From assembly GCA_022072165.1 (NCBI GenBank), contig JAJVIF010000001.1, positions 1,553,353-1,617,352 on the forward strand: a DNA stretch of 64,000 nucleotides, read 5' to 3'. Origin of the DNA: a bacterium (GTDB lineage: Bacteria > JAJVIF01). Both the position numbers and the translations under genes were made by a program. Every line of letters begins with the position of its first letter. Position 1 is the stretch's first letter. Positions 53,844 to 63,143 of the stretch are shown piece by piece. The notes under the pieces are model-generated. The model made no database searches, had not been told where the DNA came from, and was given only the letters and a program-made list of their open reading frames with translations.

Positions 53844-56183
53844 CTAGCGCACCTCCACCAGGACTCTCCGCCAGCGACCAAACACCATCGGACTCCGGGC
53901 GACAATCAGTCGTGCGCTCGCTCCGGGAAACCACTTCGCGACCTGGACGGTCTCCCCGACTTCCACTTCGCCCATGATGGGACTGCATCCCAGGTTCCGG
54001 TGCAGACGACCCTCGATTTCGACATCCGCGATGAACTGCCCGGCGATGTTGCGACCAATCGCGACGACGGTCCCGACCCGTGTCTCCAGGGGGTCATCCG
54101 TCATCGGCGGAACCAGATTCAGCGCCAGCGAGGGAGTCACCGGGCCGATGCGCGACCGGGTCACGCCGGTGGCCGTGCTGATCTCCCAGTGATGCTGACC
54201 GCAGCGCCAACGCTGGGGAGTCGCGCTCCCAGCATCGGACTGCGCTATCACATCGCCTGGTCGCAACAGCGGTGTCAGCGGAGCAACGCATCCCCTTTCC
54301 TCGGCCACCGCGTGTGACGCCCACAGAAAAATGCTGCCGACCCGGATCGCCAATCGCTCAGTGGTCAGACGCTCATCCCGGATCGCCGGGGCGTAACGCA
54401 ACTCAGCTTCGGGGACTCCGGCCACCCGCACTTCCACCCGGACCTGCCCCAGCGTGAGGTCATGGATGCCGGCATCGACGGCATACCCCTGTCCCCAGAC
54501 GATGATGTGGTACGGCGTGAGCTCTTTCAGGTAGCGACCATCAGCAGTCGCAGCGAGCCAGTCGGCGTACTCGGCCTCCAGGTCGCGAATCAGATTGTTC
54601 TCCGGATCGCTGTCTACCCAGTTCATCCGATAGCCAGGTGCCCGGGCTTCGATGCGATACCGCCCCAGCGGCACATCCACGAAGCGGTAGTACCCGCGGG
54701 CATCCGCCAGGAGGGTCACGGTGTCTGGCAGCGGCAGGTCGCCCTCCAGACGGATCCGTGTGACTTCGGCAAAGGGAACGGGCTGCGGCTCCCCTGCGTC
54801 GGAAGCGAGGGCATCGATCACCTGCCCCGCCAGCACGAACCGGGGGTCGCCGTTTTCATCGAGGACAAACGGAGGGTCCCCCGCGAGGTCGGTCACGACC
54901 CAGGGGAGTTCCAGCTCGATGGTCGCCCAGCGATACGGACCGATCACCTCCATGCGCGGGGGACCGACCCGACGTGCCCCCTCCACGAGGAGCGTCGCCG
55001 GGTCGAACAATGTCGCGTTGAACGTGAAGGTGATCCGGAGTGGCGGCGGCAGCGTGTCGGTCCGGACCGGCGGCTCCGGCTCCCAGAAGCCTCTCGTCTC
55101 CCCGAGACGTACCCGCCCACCCGCGCTGGGATCGGCGTTGTAGGGCCATTGCGGACGGGTCGCCACCAGTCCGCTGTCAGTGTGGCCGAAGAGCTGGATC
55201 GCTGTTGGCGCTTGTTCGGGCCGGGTCCCGGCATCAGACGACTCCAGCACGGCCCGGGGATAGCGCATCGTCAGTTGCGGACTGCGACTGGCGGGTCCAA
55301 CCTCGTGCAGCACCAGGAGCCGTCCTGCGGCACAGACCTGGGCTCCCGCCAGTCGCGCGATCTCCTGCATCAGCGCTAACGGCGAGCGGCCTGCGCCATC
55401 AAACTCCACGATCGGGAAGTCGAGGAATCCCAGACTAATGTCAGTGAACCAGGGGTCCTGCAGCCCTGCAAAGAGCTCCCGGCAAATCGTATGGGCCGTA
55501 GGGAGTGCCTCCACGACCCGCGACTCCCGAACACTCTGTACGGTGAAGCCCCCTACCTGACGGGAACCGAGGGTCAGACGCTCCACCCGCAGCGTCCGTC
55601 CCCAACGCTGCATCACCACCGCCGCGTACGGGGGCTCCAGACGGTGCATCGGTTCGGCGAGGGTCAGGGTCACGGTCAGGCGACCCGCACTGTCCGCCGA
55701 CTCTTCGCAGGAAATCACAAAGCCTTCGAAGAGTGTCAGCTCTGTTCCAGGAACCAGTTCCATCGAGACCCGCAGGACAGGATCGTCTGCCTGCAGCGCG
55801 TGCCACTGCTCCAGCAGCTCGATGCTCCCAGTGAGTCGGGCTGTATCGGGAGCCGGTCCCAGCGACTGGTGCCCCTCGACACCCCACATCAGATCGCTGA
55901 GGTCCGTAACCACCGGCGTGGCATCCCAGGATGTCAACGCCCGGACCCGCAATCGTGGCTGCGGCAGTGTCACCACTTCGCCAGCGGCCAGTCGTTCCAC
56001 CAGCGGCGACATCACTTCCACAGCCTGCTGCACGACAACAGTCCCACCTGATGGCACCTGCCCATCCGGGAGCCGTCGCACGGCATTGGTGTCGGGGTCC
56101 CAGGCGACATCGACGCCGAGTACCAGCGGCGTTGGGGGGTCCAGGAGCCAGCAGATCGGCGGCAGATAGCGCGGCGATGACAT
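53844..56183 (-). CDS. Phage tail hub/spike-like protein with CarboxypepD_reg-like domain
   Basis: The 779-residue product appears to have three parts. The N-terminal 300 residues resemble a tail hub: TICRELFAGL then SPLALMQEIARLAGAQVCAAGRLLVL, as in gp27/late-control-D hubs. About residues 445-550 carry a carboxypeptidase-regulatory-like beta-sandwich (ADARGYYRFVDVPLGRYRIEARAPGY). The end, VGTVVAIGRNIAGQFIADVEIEGR through GETVQVAKW, is like the OB fold of a spike. GAGG lies 9 nt before the ATG. Such a hub would sit at the baseplate centre. Confidence 0.6.
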   Translation of the reverse strand: MSSPRYLPPICWLLDPPTPLVLGVDVAWDPDTNAVRRLPDGQVPSGGTVVVQQAVEVMSPLVERLAAGEVVTLPQPRLRVRALTSWDATPVVTDLSDLMWGVEGHQSLGPAPDTARLTGSIELLEQWHALQADDPVLRVSMELVPGTELTLFEGFVISCEESADSAGRLTVTLTLAEPMHRLEPPYAAVVMQRWGRTLRVERLTLGSRQVGGFTVQSVRESRVVEALPTAHTICRELFAGLQDPWFTDISLGFLDFPIVEFDGAGRSPLALMQEIARLAGAQVCAAGRLLVLHEVGPASRSPQLTMRYPRAVLESSDAGTRPEQAPTAIQLFGHTDSGLVATRPQWPYNADPSAGGRVRLGETRGFWEPEPPVRTDTLPPPLRITFTFNATLFDPATLLVEGARRVGPPRMEVIGPYRWATIELELPWVVTDLAGDPPFVLDENGDPRFVLAGQVIDALASDAGEPQPVPFAEVTRIRLEGDLPLPDTVTLLADARGYYRFVDVPLGRYRIEARAPGYRMNWVDSDPENNLIRDLEAEYADWLAATADGRYLKELTPYHIIVWGQGYAVDAGIHDLTLGQVRVEVRVAGVPEAELRYAPAIRDERLTTERLAIRVGSIFLWASHAVAEERGCVAPLTPLLRPGDVIAQSDAGSATPQRWRCGQHHWEISTATGVTRSRIGPVTPSLALNLVPPMTDDPLETRVGTVVAIGRNIAGQFIADVEIEGRLHRNLGCSPIMGEVEVGETVQVAKWFPGASARLIVARSPMVFGRWRRVLVEVR

Positions 56184-56204
56184 CAGATCAATCCTCGTGT
56201 GACA

Positions 56205-56636
56205 TCACTCAGGCAAGGGATCCAGCAACACCGGGTTCTCACCGGTTAGTACCACCGACACCCCCCGGCTGACTTCCAGTGCAGCGGGCATCGCATCTAG
56301 CAGGGCGGGACTCACGATGAGCCCGATGATGGGAATCCGTCCGGACTGGCGCCACCGGACAGCCAAGGGGTGTGAACGCAGCAGCGCGGTCCCCCACTGC
56401 ACGGCCAGTGGATGCGAGATCGGTGGTGCTCCGGCGAGTCGCAGGCTCAGCGGCAGACGCTGACTCACCGCCCCGGCGATGCGGAGTCCCAGGAGCAGGG
56501 TGGTGGTCGGCGCGAGTTGCCAGGAGACGCCCAGGGGTCGTGTGGTGACTCGTGGAGTCCCCACCCGATGCCCCAGGGGATAGCGTCGGCTCACCCCGGC
56601 GTAGCAGCGATAGCTCAGTGGATGGGTGGCCGTCAT
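56205..56636 (-). CDS. Phage-module protein, unknown
   Basis: The 143-residue product starts 2 nt after the preceding stop. It has regularly spaced Pro-Leu/Leu-Ala motifs (SYRCYAGVSRRYPLGHRVG, SHPLAVQW, SHPLAVRW), indicating short degenerate repeats of about 18 residues, and a strong hydrophobic segment near the end. No family is recognised. Confidence 0.55.
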   Translation of the reverse strand: MTATHPLSYRCYAGVSRRYPLGHRVGTPRVTTRPLGVSWQLAPTTTLLLGLRIAGAVSQRLPLSLRLAGAPPISHPLAVQWGTALLRSHPLAVRWRQSGRIPIIGLIVSPALLDAMPAALEVSRGVSVVLTGENPVLLDPLPE

Positions 56637-56638
56637 AA

Positions 56639-57550
56639 CTATGCCGACACGATGCGCGCCTGGAGCTGCGCGGAATAGGGATTCCCGGCGGCGGTCCGAC
56701 CCGGTGCCGCCTGCGCCCGGATCCAGAACGGGATCGATTCCTCCGGGTCCATGGCTCCCAGGACCAGTTCCGGTCCCACAAAGGTGCCGGGTGCGCCCGA
56801 CTCATCGGGAGCTAACTGGAAGTCCTGGAAGCCGGCGGAGATTTCCACTTCCCCAGGTCCCTCGGCGACCTGCAGCAGTTCGATGACCACAGTTGGACCA
56901 TCCGGCAATTCCAGCAGAATCACCGGGCCATCCAAGGTTCCCGCAATCGTGCCGACTTCTTCGCCGTTGAACTCCACCTCGAACTCATAGGTCGAGTCCG
57001 GCACCCAGGCGATGCCCCAGACACCCACCGGTGTCGTCAGGTCGAGACTCGCCTCCGCCACGGCCTGGATGAACGGGGATTCGCCACTGTTGCGGACCAC
57101 GGCATCCGGACGAATCAGGAGCCGGGCATCCACGCCCCCGGTTTCACCCACATTGCGGGCATACATTCGATGGGGCGTGCCGGTTGCCCCCGCGACCAGC
57201 GTCCCGGCGTGCCAGCCGACATCAATCTGGCTGATGTAGTGCGTCCCGGGGATCAGTACGCCGAACTCCAGCTGGATGCCGGGAATGATGCTCCCGGTAC
57301 TCACCGCGCCGCCTCCTGGCAGCACGAACTCGACCGGCATCCCGGTGGCCGGTGTCATCGTGCCCCGCCATACCAGGCCGTCATGCTCCAGATCGATCAC
57401 ATAGCTGTCGGCCAGTGCGAAGCCGCCGGTCCGGGCGGAAGCTTCCAGCAACGACGCTGTCACAATCGCGCTCCCGGCGACATTGGTCAGATAGACCTGC
57501 CGACTCTGCAATCCGGTGCTGTCTTCGAATACCTGTAACTCTGCTGCCAT
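56639..57550 (-). CDS. Phage tail/fibre-like structural protein
   Basis: ATG at 57550 has GAGG 7 nt upstream and removes a shadow-like N-terminal extension. The 303-residue product is strand-rich with Gly and Val (GFALADSYVIDLEHDGLVW, LEFGVLIPGTHYISQID, DSTYEFEVEFNGEEVGTI), like fibre or baseplate wedge beta-sandwiches. About half way it carries a low-charge Leu/Pro region. The specific role is unknown. Confidence 0.6.
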   Translation of the reverse strand: MAAELQVFEDSTGLQSRQVYLTNVAGSAIVTASLLEASARTGGFALADSYVIDLEHDGLVWRGTMTPATGMPVEFVLPGGGAVSTGSIIPGIQLEFGVLIPGTHYISQIDVGWHAGTLVAGATGTPHRMYARNVGETGGVDARLLIRPDAVVRNSGESPFIQAVAEASLDLTTPVGVWGIAWVPDSTYEFEVEFNGEEVGTIAGTLDGPVILLELPDGPTVVIELLQVAEGPGEVEISAGFQDFQLAPDESGAPGTFVGPELVLGAMDPEESIPFWIRAQAAPGRTAAGNPYSAQLQARIVSA

Positions 57551-57599
57551 CAGAGACCTCGCTTCTGCATCTGTAATCGGCGACCTTTTCCGCCACCTG

Positions 57600-57929
57600 C
57601 TACCCCACGACCTGACACTCCACGGCCACAGTCCAGCGATCGCTCCCCAACGTCGGCGACCGCTCAATCCTGGTCAGCACGATCTCCCAGGAGTCGGCAC
57701 CGAGGGTTAGCGTGGTGTTCGCACCAGCGCCCCAGAGCGACTCCAGGTCGGTCAGCTCGTCCGCGGTAATCCCCTGGCCGGTCAGCTTCAGGCGCTGCCT
57801 GCGACCACCGCGCCAGAGGAGTCCCCCGCCAGTGAGGGTGCTGACGAGCAGCCCACCGACATCCCTCACTGCCACGATTTCCGGCGTGAGTCCCAAAGTC
57901 CGGCCATCGATGCTCACCTGTATTGCCAT
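57600..57929 (-). CDS. Phage-module protein, small tail-associated, unknown
   Basis: The 109-residue product has GGGAG 7 nt before its ATG, right after the previous stop. It is a compact beta protein (MAIQVSIDGRTLGL, RRQRLKLTGQGITADEL, WTVAVECQVVG). Size and position fit a tail-tube or distal-tail small protein. Confidence 0.55.
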   Translation of the reverse strand: MAIQVSIDGRTLGLTPEIVAVRDVGGLLVSTLTGGGLLWRGGRRQRLKLTGQGITADELTDLESLWGAGANTTLTLGADSWEIVLTRIERSPTLGSDRWTVAVECQVVG

Positions 57930-57932
57930 GTG

Positions 57933-58304
57933 CTAACTCCCTGTCACCTGCCAGTCTTCGAGTCGCCAGACCATTTCCTCACGCACCTGACCCGCCTCCG
58001 CCACCAGCGACCACTCCCGCAAAACAGCCCGCGCTGATTCCAGCATCACCGCATCTGAGTGAAGCCGACAGGTGGTCGGCTGGCCCAGCCAGGCCATCCC
58101 TTGCGGCGGATCGCTGGCGTACGCGACACAGCGGAGTTCCAGAGTCCGGCTGGTGGTCAGATGGAAGCGATCCGGCGAGTCCGCGTTGCGTGGGAGCGCG
58201 AGTCCCTGGTCGGCAAACTGCAGCTGACAACGGGTGATCTGCCAGATCGTTCCTGCCCCGATTTCCAGCGACATCTGCGGTATTGCCAGTAACGGTGGTG
58301 TCAT
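57933..58304 (-). CDS. Phage-module protein, unknown, tail-associated
   Basis: ATG at 58304 overlaps the preceding stop by 1 nt (TAATGA). The 123-residue product has IWQITRCQLQFADQGLALP and a Trp-rich end (VWRLEDWQVTG). It resembles small tail-tube or completion proteins in position and size only. Confidence 0.55.
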   Translation of the reverse strand: MTPPLLAIPQMSLEIGAGTIWQITRCQLQFADQGLALPRNADSPDRFHLTTSRTLELRCVAYASDPPQGMAWLGQPTTCRLHSDAVMLESARAVLREWSLVAEAGQVREEMVWRLEDWQVTGS

Positions 58305-58825
58305 TACACGTCCCCTTCCAGCCACCAGCTCGGCCCCTGCAGGACGAGCCGGCCAACACAGTGCGCCCAGGGACCCGATGATGGAGTCATCGGCTGTGCA
58401 CGTCGATCCCCAGCCTGCCCCTGACGCTCCAGATGCAGCAGAAGGGTCCCGCGCTGTATCAGGTCGGAGTGCACATCGTCAGGGTCCTGGGGGAGCAGCA
58501 ACGGCAACATGCCGACCGCACAGGCCTGCTGCAGGGCATCCCACCACTCCCGGACCGGCTCCTGCCACACGCCAGCTGCGGTCAGCAACGTGACATCACA
58601 GGTCAGCTGCAACCAGCCCCCCTGCTCGTTCAGGACCGATGAGACTCGCTGCCCCAGGCAGGGTTCCCACTGTCGACTCCGTTCTTCCAGGACCAGCAGC
58701 GGCAGCGAAGATGGCGTTGCGGGGGGCGGGCCTGGCACCACGGTGAGATCCGGGAGCGCGGTCGCCAGATGCTGGATCAACGACACCAGCCACCAGCGGG
58801 TCGATGTTGTAGCAACCAGCGTCAT
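58304..58825 (-). CDS. Phage-module protein, tail-completion/neck-like
   Basis: GGAGGT lies 6-7 nt before the ATG, which overlaps the preceding stop by 4 nt. The 173-residue product has a first helix with WWLVSLIQHLATALPDL and a beta core (LLVLEERSRQWEPC, WLQLTCDVTLL). This matches the usual minor tail/neck protein that follows connectors. Family assignment is tentative. Confidence 0.6.
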   Translation of the reverse strand: MTLVATTSTRWWLVSLIQHLATALPDLTVVPGPPPATPSSLPLLVLEERSRQWEPCLGQRVSSVLNEQGGWLQLTCDVTLLTAAGVWQEPVREWWDALQQACAVGMLPLLLPQDPDDVHSDLIQRGTLLLHLERQGQAGDRRAQPMTPSSGPWAHCVGRLVLQGPSWWLEGDV

Positions 58826-59208
58826 GACGACACCTCCAGCGGTCGACAGCGCAGGAGGCGACAGGCACCGTGCGGATGCTGCTCATGGACTGACTCCACC
58901 TGCCAAAGTCGCCCATCAAGGGAGACCACCGCTCCCGCTGGGACCGCCGCCAGGGTGATCAGATCCATCGCTCCGGCCTCCGGAGCCAGCGTGGTGTACC
59001 AGAGACGCGACTCAAGACCCCGGCGCAGCATCGGCACCTGGCCCTGCAGTCGCCACTCGACCGCCGGTGGTTCCCCCCGGGTGGCATCGCCGCCGGTGAG
59101 CACGCTGACCCACCAGGGGACCGACTCCAGTTCGCCGATGTCCGCCAGCTGTCGCCACCAGCGACGCAACCAACTCACCGACGCTCCCGCTTTTACGTTT
59201 CCTGCCAT
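58822..59208 (-). CDS. Phage-module protein, head-closure-like
   Basis: The 128-residue product overlaps its upstream neighbour by 16 bp. It has a helical start (VSWLRRWWRQLADIG) and a later beta core, LAAVPAGAVVSLDGRLWQVESVHE, the small-barrel pattern of head-closure/stopper proteins (compare SPP1 gp16 type). Assignment is tentative. Confidence 0.6.
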   Translation of the reverse strand: MAGNVKAGASVSWLRRWWRQLADIGELESVPWWVSVLTGGDATRGEPPAVEWRLQGQVPMLRRGLESRLWYTTLAPEAGAMDLITLAAVPAGAVVSLDGRLWQVESVHEQHPHGACRLLRCRPLEVSS

Positions 59209-59711
59209 TTCAGTCGATCCACCCGATGCTGAAAATGCGCATAACTGCCGTATCCACGCAGCGTTTTGATAGCCGAGGCGATCGCCACCTGCCGCGCCAT
59301 CAGGTCTGTCCCGATCCCCGGCATCCGCAACGCCAGCACGACGGATGGGTCGAGCTGCAGGACTTCCAGGCAGCGGGCCGCCGCCAATGGCACGGACTCC
59401 CCCGCCGCCGCCAGCTGCGTATCGATAGCGGCATCAGAGAGCTGCGCCCAGGCGTAGTCCGCCAGGAGCACCGCCCCTTCCTCCGGCGCGACCGGAAAGG
59501 TCACCAGTCCGTGGATCAGGTCCACTTCCACCGTATCTGTCACATCCGCGCCATCCAGCAGGACCAGAAGCGATCCCTCCATCACCGGATGGCCGGCGAG
59601 TTCGAAGACCGTGCGACGGCCATCACCGAGGCCCGGCATCTCGCCGAGCACCCAGACCGGCTGGTCCCAGATCAACTGCCGCACGGCATCACGCAACGAC
59701 TCACTGCTCAC
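59193..59711 (-). CDS. Phage-module protein, head-tail adaptor-like
   Basis: The start is GTG at 59711, with GGAGG 6 nt upstream. The 172-residue product first carries strands (VWVLGEMPGLGDGRRTVFEL), then a helical C-terminus (DAAIDTQLAAAGESVPLAAARCLEVL, MARQVAIASAIKTLRGYG), as in adaptor proteins between portal and tail (HK97 gp6-like). It follows the capsid gene after a 102-bp gap. Confidence 0.6.
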   Translation of the reverse strand: MSSESLRDAVRQLIWDQPVWVLGEMPGLGDGRRTVFELAGHPVMEGSLLVLLDGADVTDTVEVDLIHGLVTFPVAPEEGAVLLADYAWAQLSDAAIDTQLAAAGESVPLAAARCLEVLQLDPSVVLALRMPGIGTDLMARQVAIASAIKTLRGYGSYAHFQHRVDRLKWQET

Positions 59712-59813
59712 AGGGCACCTCCATTGGCCGGAGAATCAGCGACGTGTCGCCACGCGCCGATTCCCCGGCTCCCGCACACTCAGGTCATCACACTCTGCTC
59801 ACGCCCGAATGCC

Positions 59814-60839
59814 TCAGCCGAGGCTCGGCAGACCCGCATAGAAACTCCGCCAGTCGAGAATCGCGCCCCCCAGGACCAGACGCCCCTTGTAGGCCAGGAG
59901 GTCCCGCTCGAAGTCCTCTTTCACCAGGACTTCCGGCGTCTCCCGCCCATTGAGGAAGCCGAGTTCGAGGGTCGGCGAGGAAGCAGGCTGAGCGATGAGA
60001 TACCAGTCCTCCGGACGGGTCAGCAGGGGCTCCACAATGACCTCCACCAGCCCATGCAGGACATTCACATCGTTGGTGCTGCCCCCCGGTACCAGGCTCG
60101 AGTGCACCAGGGTCTTCGCCTGAAACTCCAGCTCCGGCGGGACCACGAGGTACCCCGGCACGATGTGCAGCGGATGCCCCTTTTCGCTGAGCTGCGAGCG
60201 CATCGCCGTGATGCCCGCCTGCAGTCCCTCAACATCCAGGAGATCCGTCGACTGATTGGTCCGGCTCCCATCGAAGAGAGGTGCACCGTCGTAGATCGGG
60301 TCCGCACTGGTAAGGAGTCCCACCACAAAGTCGCCCACCGTGTTCATGGCTCCCTGGGCGAGGTCGTGGCCGATGTGCTGGAAGGCTCCGAGGTCATCGT
60401 TCACAAACATTTCCCAGGTGAACTCCAGGACCAGTTCGTACTTCGCCGGCGAGTAGTCCACGCGATAGCTCGAGAAGTTGCCCTGACCAGCTTCCGCTCC
60501 TTCGAGGACCACGCCGAACCGATCCGTATCGCTCCGGCGCAGGCGACTCACCGGCTTCAGGTCGCCGAGCGACGCGATCCGGGCGTACTTCCGCCAGGTC
60601 GGCGTCTGCAGCGCGGCTTGCGCAATGAGCGCTCGCTCCACCTGCGACTGGGCTCCGACCAGATCGGGGAAGTCCGAGGTCGTCGCCTCCCGAATCGACT
60701 CCCGCTGTCGCACGGCCTGCTCCTGAAAGATCTCCAGGGCGTGTCGCTCGAAGTCGGGATCGGCCAGGACACGCTCAATCAGCCGTCCCCGACGTCCCTG
60801 CTCGTGCGCCCGCATCGCCCATTGCTGCAACAGTCCCAT
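59814..60839 (-). CDS. Phage major capsid protein (HK97-fold, Mu gpT-like)
   Basis: GGAGGG lies 5 nt before the ATG. The 341-residue product has an N-terminal helical arm (LIERVLADPDFERHALEIF), then the capsid core: the pre-E-loop YSPAKYELVLEFTWEMFVNDDLGAF, and the C-terminal domain with IVPGYLVVPPELEFQAKTLV and VLKEDFERDLLAYKGR-like (VKEDFERDLLAYKG) followed by GGAILDWRSFYAG. This end is typical of major head proteins. The usual cleaved scaffold arm is short. It should assemble the icosahedral shell if a capsid is made. Confidence 0.85.
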   Translation of the reverse strand: MGLLQQWAMRAHEQGRRGRLIERVLADPDFERHALEIFQEQAVRQRESIREATTSDFPDLVGAQSQVERALIAQAALQTPTWRKYARIASLGDLKPVSRLRRSDTDRFGVVLEGAEAGQGNFSSYRVDYSPAKYELVLEFTWEMFVNDDLGAFQHIGHDLAQGAMNTVGDFVVGLLTSADPIYDGAPLFDGSRTNQSTDLLDVEGLQAGITAMRSQLSEKGHPLHIVPGYLVVPPELEFQAKTLVHSSLVPGGSTNDVNVLHGLVEVIVEPLLTRPEDWYLIAQPASSPTLELGFLNGRETPEVLVKEDFERDLLAYKGRLVLGGAILDWRSFYAGLPSLG

Positions 60840-60923
60840 TCCATACCCTCCTGCCAGGTCTGCTGACCTGCTGACTCAAGTGAGAAATGACTACGGTCGA
60901 GTTGGAAGCGCTCCGGGAGCGCG

Positions 60924-61253
60924 TTACGTATCGGTGGTCTGCTGCAGCCGACACTGGAAGCGTTGCGCGCTGTCGCTCGCGGTCACGGCGCGCCCAAAGA
61001 TGACCTTCCCCGCTCCGCTGCTCGTACTCAGGGCGAAAGTCGTGGTGTTGATGTAGACCAGCGCGCCGGCCACGACCCCAGCCAGCGTCAGCGTGAAGAT
61101 CCCCTCCACCTGGAACGTGAAGGGGGTCCCACTCGACGCGCTGATCAGCGCGACGCCGTTCAGCCCCGCGACTCGCAGCGCCTGTCCGCTGCTGACATTG
61201 GCTGGCGCGGTCAGCGTCACCACCCGCCCACTCCCGGCATAGTTCAGTGCCAT
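60924..61253 (-). CDS. DUF2190-family capsid decoration-like protein
   Basis: ATG at 61253 with AAGGAG 5 nt upstream. The 109-residue product has the DUF2190 pattern: an opening strand, ANVSSGQALRVAGLNGVALI, a hydrophobic GIFTLTLAGVVAGALVYI (the V-x-[FY] strand) and FALSTSSGAGKVIFGRAV. Such proteins sit on the outside of capsids or as a stabiliser. It precedes the major capsid gene, as in many prophages. Confidence 0.78.
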   Translation of the reverse strand: MALNYAGSGRVVTLTAPANVSSGQALRVAGLNGVALISASSGTPFTFQVEGIFTLTLAGVVAGALVYINTTTFALSTSSGAGKVIFGRAVTASDSAQRFQCRLQQTTDT

Positions 61254-61293
61254 CGTCACTCCTTTCGGAACTCGTGGTCCCGCATCTGATTAC

Positions 61294-61851
61294 TTACGAA
61301 TGCTGTTGCAGCAGCCAGGCTCTGGTCTCCCGACGCCGGCCCGCCAGCGCCACCAGGTCGATTTCTTCAGCGCTGGTAGCGACACTCTCGAAGAGCTGCT
61401 CGACCTGTCCTCCGGCAGCGGGCACCGTCACAAAATCCACCGACTGGATATCCGTCAGCGACTCCACCACCCGCCACATCGCCCCATCGAGACTCGCCAG
61501 CCGCGTCACTCCAGTTCCGGCGATCGATAGTCCCCCCGCCAGCCCCTCTTTCAACAGTGTGGCGAGAGCCGGCTGCGATGCCGTCAACCTGATCCGCCCA
61601 CGAATGCGGTCCTGGTCGAACCAGGCCGCTTCAACGACGCCGGCAACATCCCGGACCGACCGGGACCCCACCTGATGATCGAGATAGCAGGGAACTCCCC
61701 GGAGTCGGGGGACTGCTTCCTGCAGGGTGCTGACGGGATACCAGGTGCCATTCCGACTCGGCCCCGCCGCCAGCAACGTCCCTTCCACGATCAGCCCAAC
61801 TCCCGACCGCAAGTCAGGCCCACTGTCCGCTTCCAGTGCGATTCGATTCAT
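61294..61851 (-). CDS. Phage prohead maturation protease
   Basis: The ATG overlaps the portal stop (ATGA). The 185-residue product resembles prohead Ser proteases: PCYLDHQVG carries the His, GLAGGLSIAG the Ser and the acidic residue lies further on (SVDFVTVPAAGG). The protease cleaves scaffold and capsid arms during head maturation. It precedes the decoration and capsid genes in canonical order. Confidence 0.8.
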   Translation of the reverse strand: MNRIALEADSGPDLRSGVGLIVEGTLLAAGPSRNGTWYPVSTLQEAVPRLRGVPCYLDHQVGSRSVRDVAGVVEAAWFDQDRIRGRIRLTASQPALATLLKEGLAGGLSIAGTGVTRLASLDGAMWRVVESLTDIQSVDFVTVPAAGGQVEQLFESVATSAEEIDLVALAGRRRETRAWLLQQHS

Positions 61852-63092
61852 TCATCCTCCTGCTTCGCAACCGCAGTCTCGGCAGCGATACGCGCCTCTT
61901 CTGCGCCGACATCGGGAATCCAGGGGATCAGGCTTCTGGCAGTCCGCTGTGAAATCAGTCCCAGTTCCAGTTGTTGCGCCAGCGTGGTCGTAAGCGTCTG
62001 GGCATCCCGCAGACCTGGTGCAGGGAGCGTCAGTTCCAGAGTCCCCACCACCCCTGCCTGCGCGAGAATCCGTTCAAACACGCCACGAAACAGACTGATG
62101 ACTCGTCGCTGATGTGCTTCAAAGCGCTTCAGCATCGGGAGTTCCGCCGCCTGGGCGGTCGCGAGATTCGACGCCGACAAATCACCCACATAGTGCTCCG
62201 CAAGGCCCGCCCCGGCGAGGATCATCAGCTTCAGCGCCCGGCCATCCGCCGAGGCGTCATCGGCCCCCACTTCCGGTGCCAGGACCTGCCACTCTTCCTG
62301 TTCATTCACCACAAGCACCGATCCGGGTCGCGGAATCAGCGACTCCGCCGGTCCCTGCCCCAGCGAGGGCTCCGGCGTGATGCCCCAGCCAGGGACTTTT
62401 CGCAGGAAGGCGAATGCCCCCCGGGTCCGGTTGATGCGGAGCCGATCCAGTAGCCACTGGTCGTAGCGCTCCACCCAGGGAACGATCCGCGCCAGGTCCG
62501 GGATCCCACGGTCCTGCGGCAGGCCGGCCTGCGTCCGGATCCAGACCACGGTGTCCGCCGGGTGCTCCCGACGTTCTACCTTCCCTCCGACGTACCGCTC
62601 TTCCACCAGTCGCACCAACTCACCGGCGCGATCCCGCTCGATCTGCGTGATGCTCGTGGGGGGAATCAGACGCAACAACGGCCAGGCAGCAGTATCCCGG
62701 GACTCCAGGCAGACCATCGCTTCACCATAGACCGCCAGATGCGCCGCGACTCCCCGCTGGAGTCCCTCCCATTCCGGCTGACTCGCGATACAGCCATCAA
62801 TCGTCTGCTGTGCGGCTGGTTCGGCAGCGGTGATCGTCAGTCCGGATCCCACCGCAAAGTCGCAGAGCAAATTCACAATCTGCCCGACGAGGGGATGCGT
62901 GAGCCACAAACGCTCCACCTGTCGCTGCATTTGCGCTGCCTCCGGACCGGCAACACTGGCAGTCAGTGACTGCCAGCCCTGCTCCGGTCGCAGCAGGCTT
63001 TCCTGCAGGGCGTAGCGAAGGGGAGGCGGGGTATCAGACTTTGGTTGCTCGCGCCGATGTTGCCAGCGCTGGAAGAAGGGGAAGGTTCGCAT
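61848..63092 (-). CDS. Phage portal protein
   Basis: The 414-residue product has the portal hallmarks: HPLVGQIVNLLCDFAVGSGLTI, a membrane-like helix start, EGLQRGVAAHLAVYGEAMVCLE, the IPPTSITQIERD turn and a long helical stem (LATAQAAELPMLKRFEAHQRRVI). Portals form the dodecameric ring for DNA entry. It is the first gene of the module and lies 51 bp after fliR, with no terminase gene before it. Confidence 0.87.
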   Translation of the reverse strand: MRTFPFFQRWQHRREQPKSDTPPPLRYALQESLLRPEQGWQSLTASVAGPEAAQMQRQVERLWLTHPLVGQIVNLLCDFAVGSGLTITAAEPAAQQTIDGCIASQPEWEGLQRGVAAHLAVYGEAMVCLESRDTAAWPLLRLIPPTSITQIERDRAGELVRLVEERYVGGKVERREHPADTVVWIRTQAGLPQDRGIPDLARIVPWVERYDQWLLDRLRINRTRGAFAFLRKVPGWGITPEPSLGQGPAESLIPRPGSVLVVNEQEEWQVLAPEVGADDASADGRALKLMILAGAGLAEHYVGDLSASNLATAQAAELPMLKRFEAHQRRVISLFRGVFERILAQAGVVGTLELTLPAPGLRDAQTLTTTLAQQLELGLISQRTARSLIPWIPDVGAEEARIAAETAVAKQEDE

Positions 63093-63143
63093 CTCAGGCA
63101 GTCACAGACAGTTCGTCCGGACTTCCGCCACCAGAGGCCGAAA

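Larger units (their letters stand above)
52540..63092 (-). mobile_element. Phage-derived head/connector/tail-hub module, probably domesticated
   Basis: Fourteen genes in one direction run in canonical head-to-tail order: portal, prohead protease, DUF2190-type decoration, major capsid, connectors, tail proteins, hub-spike. Almost all overlap or lie within a few nt, with good SD sites, and none shows a frameshift. No terminase, integrase, tape measure, lysis or regulatory gene lies within or beside it, and fliR lies 51 bp upstream of the portal. Either terminase is elsewhere or this is a captured particle such as a gene-transfer-agent or tail/capsid device. Identities come from motif reading. 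Confidence 0.75.

Noticed and set aside
59226-60866. Plus-strand ORF of 546 residues opposite the capsid gene
   Set aside because: Antisense shadow; the minus-strand capsid has good SD and motifs.
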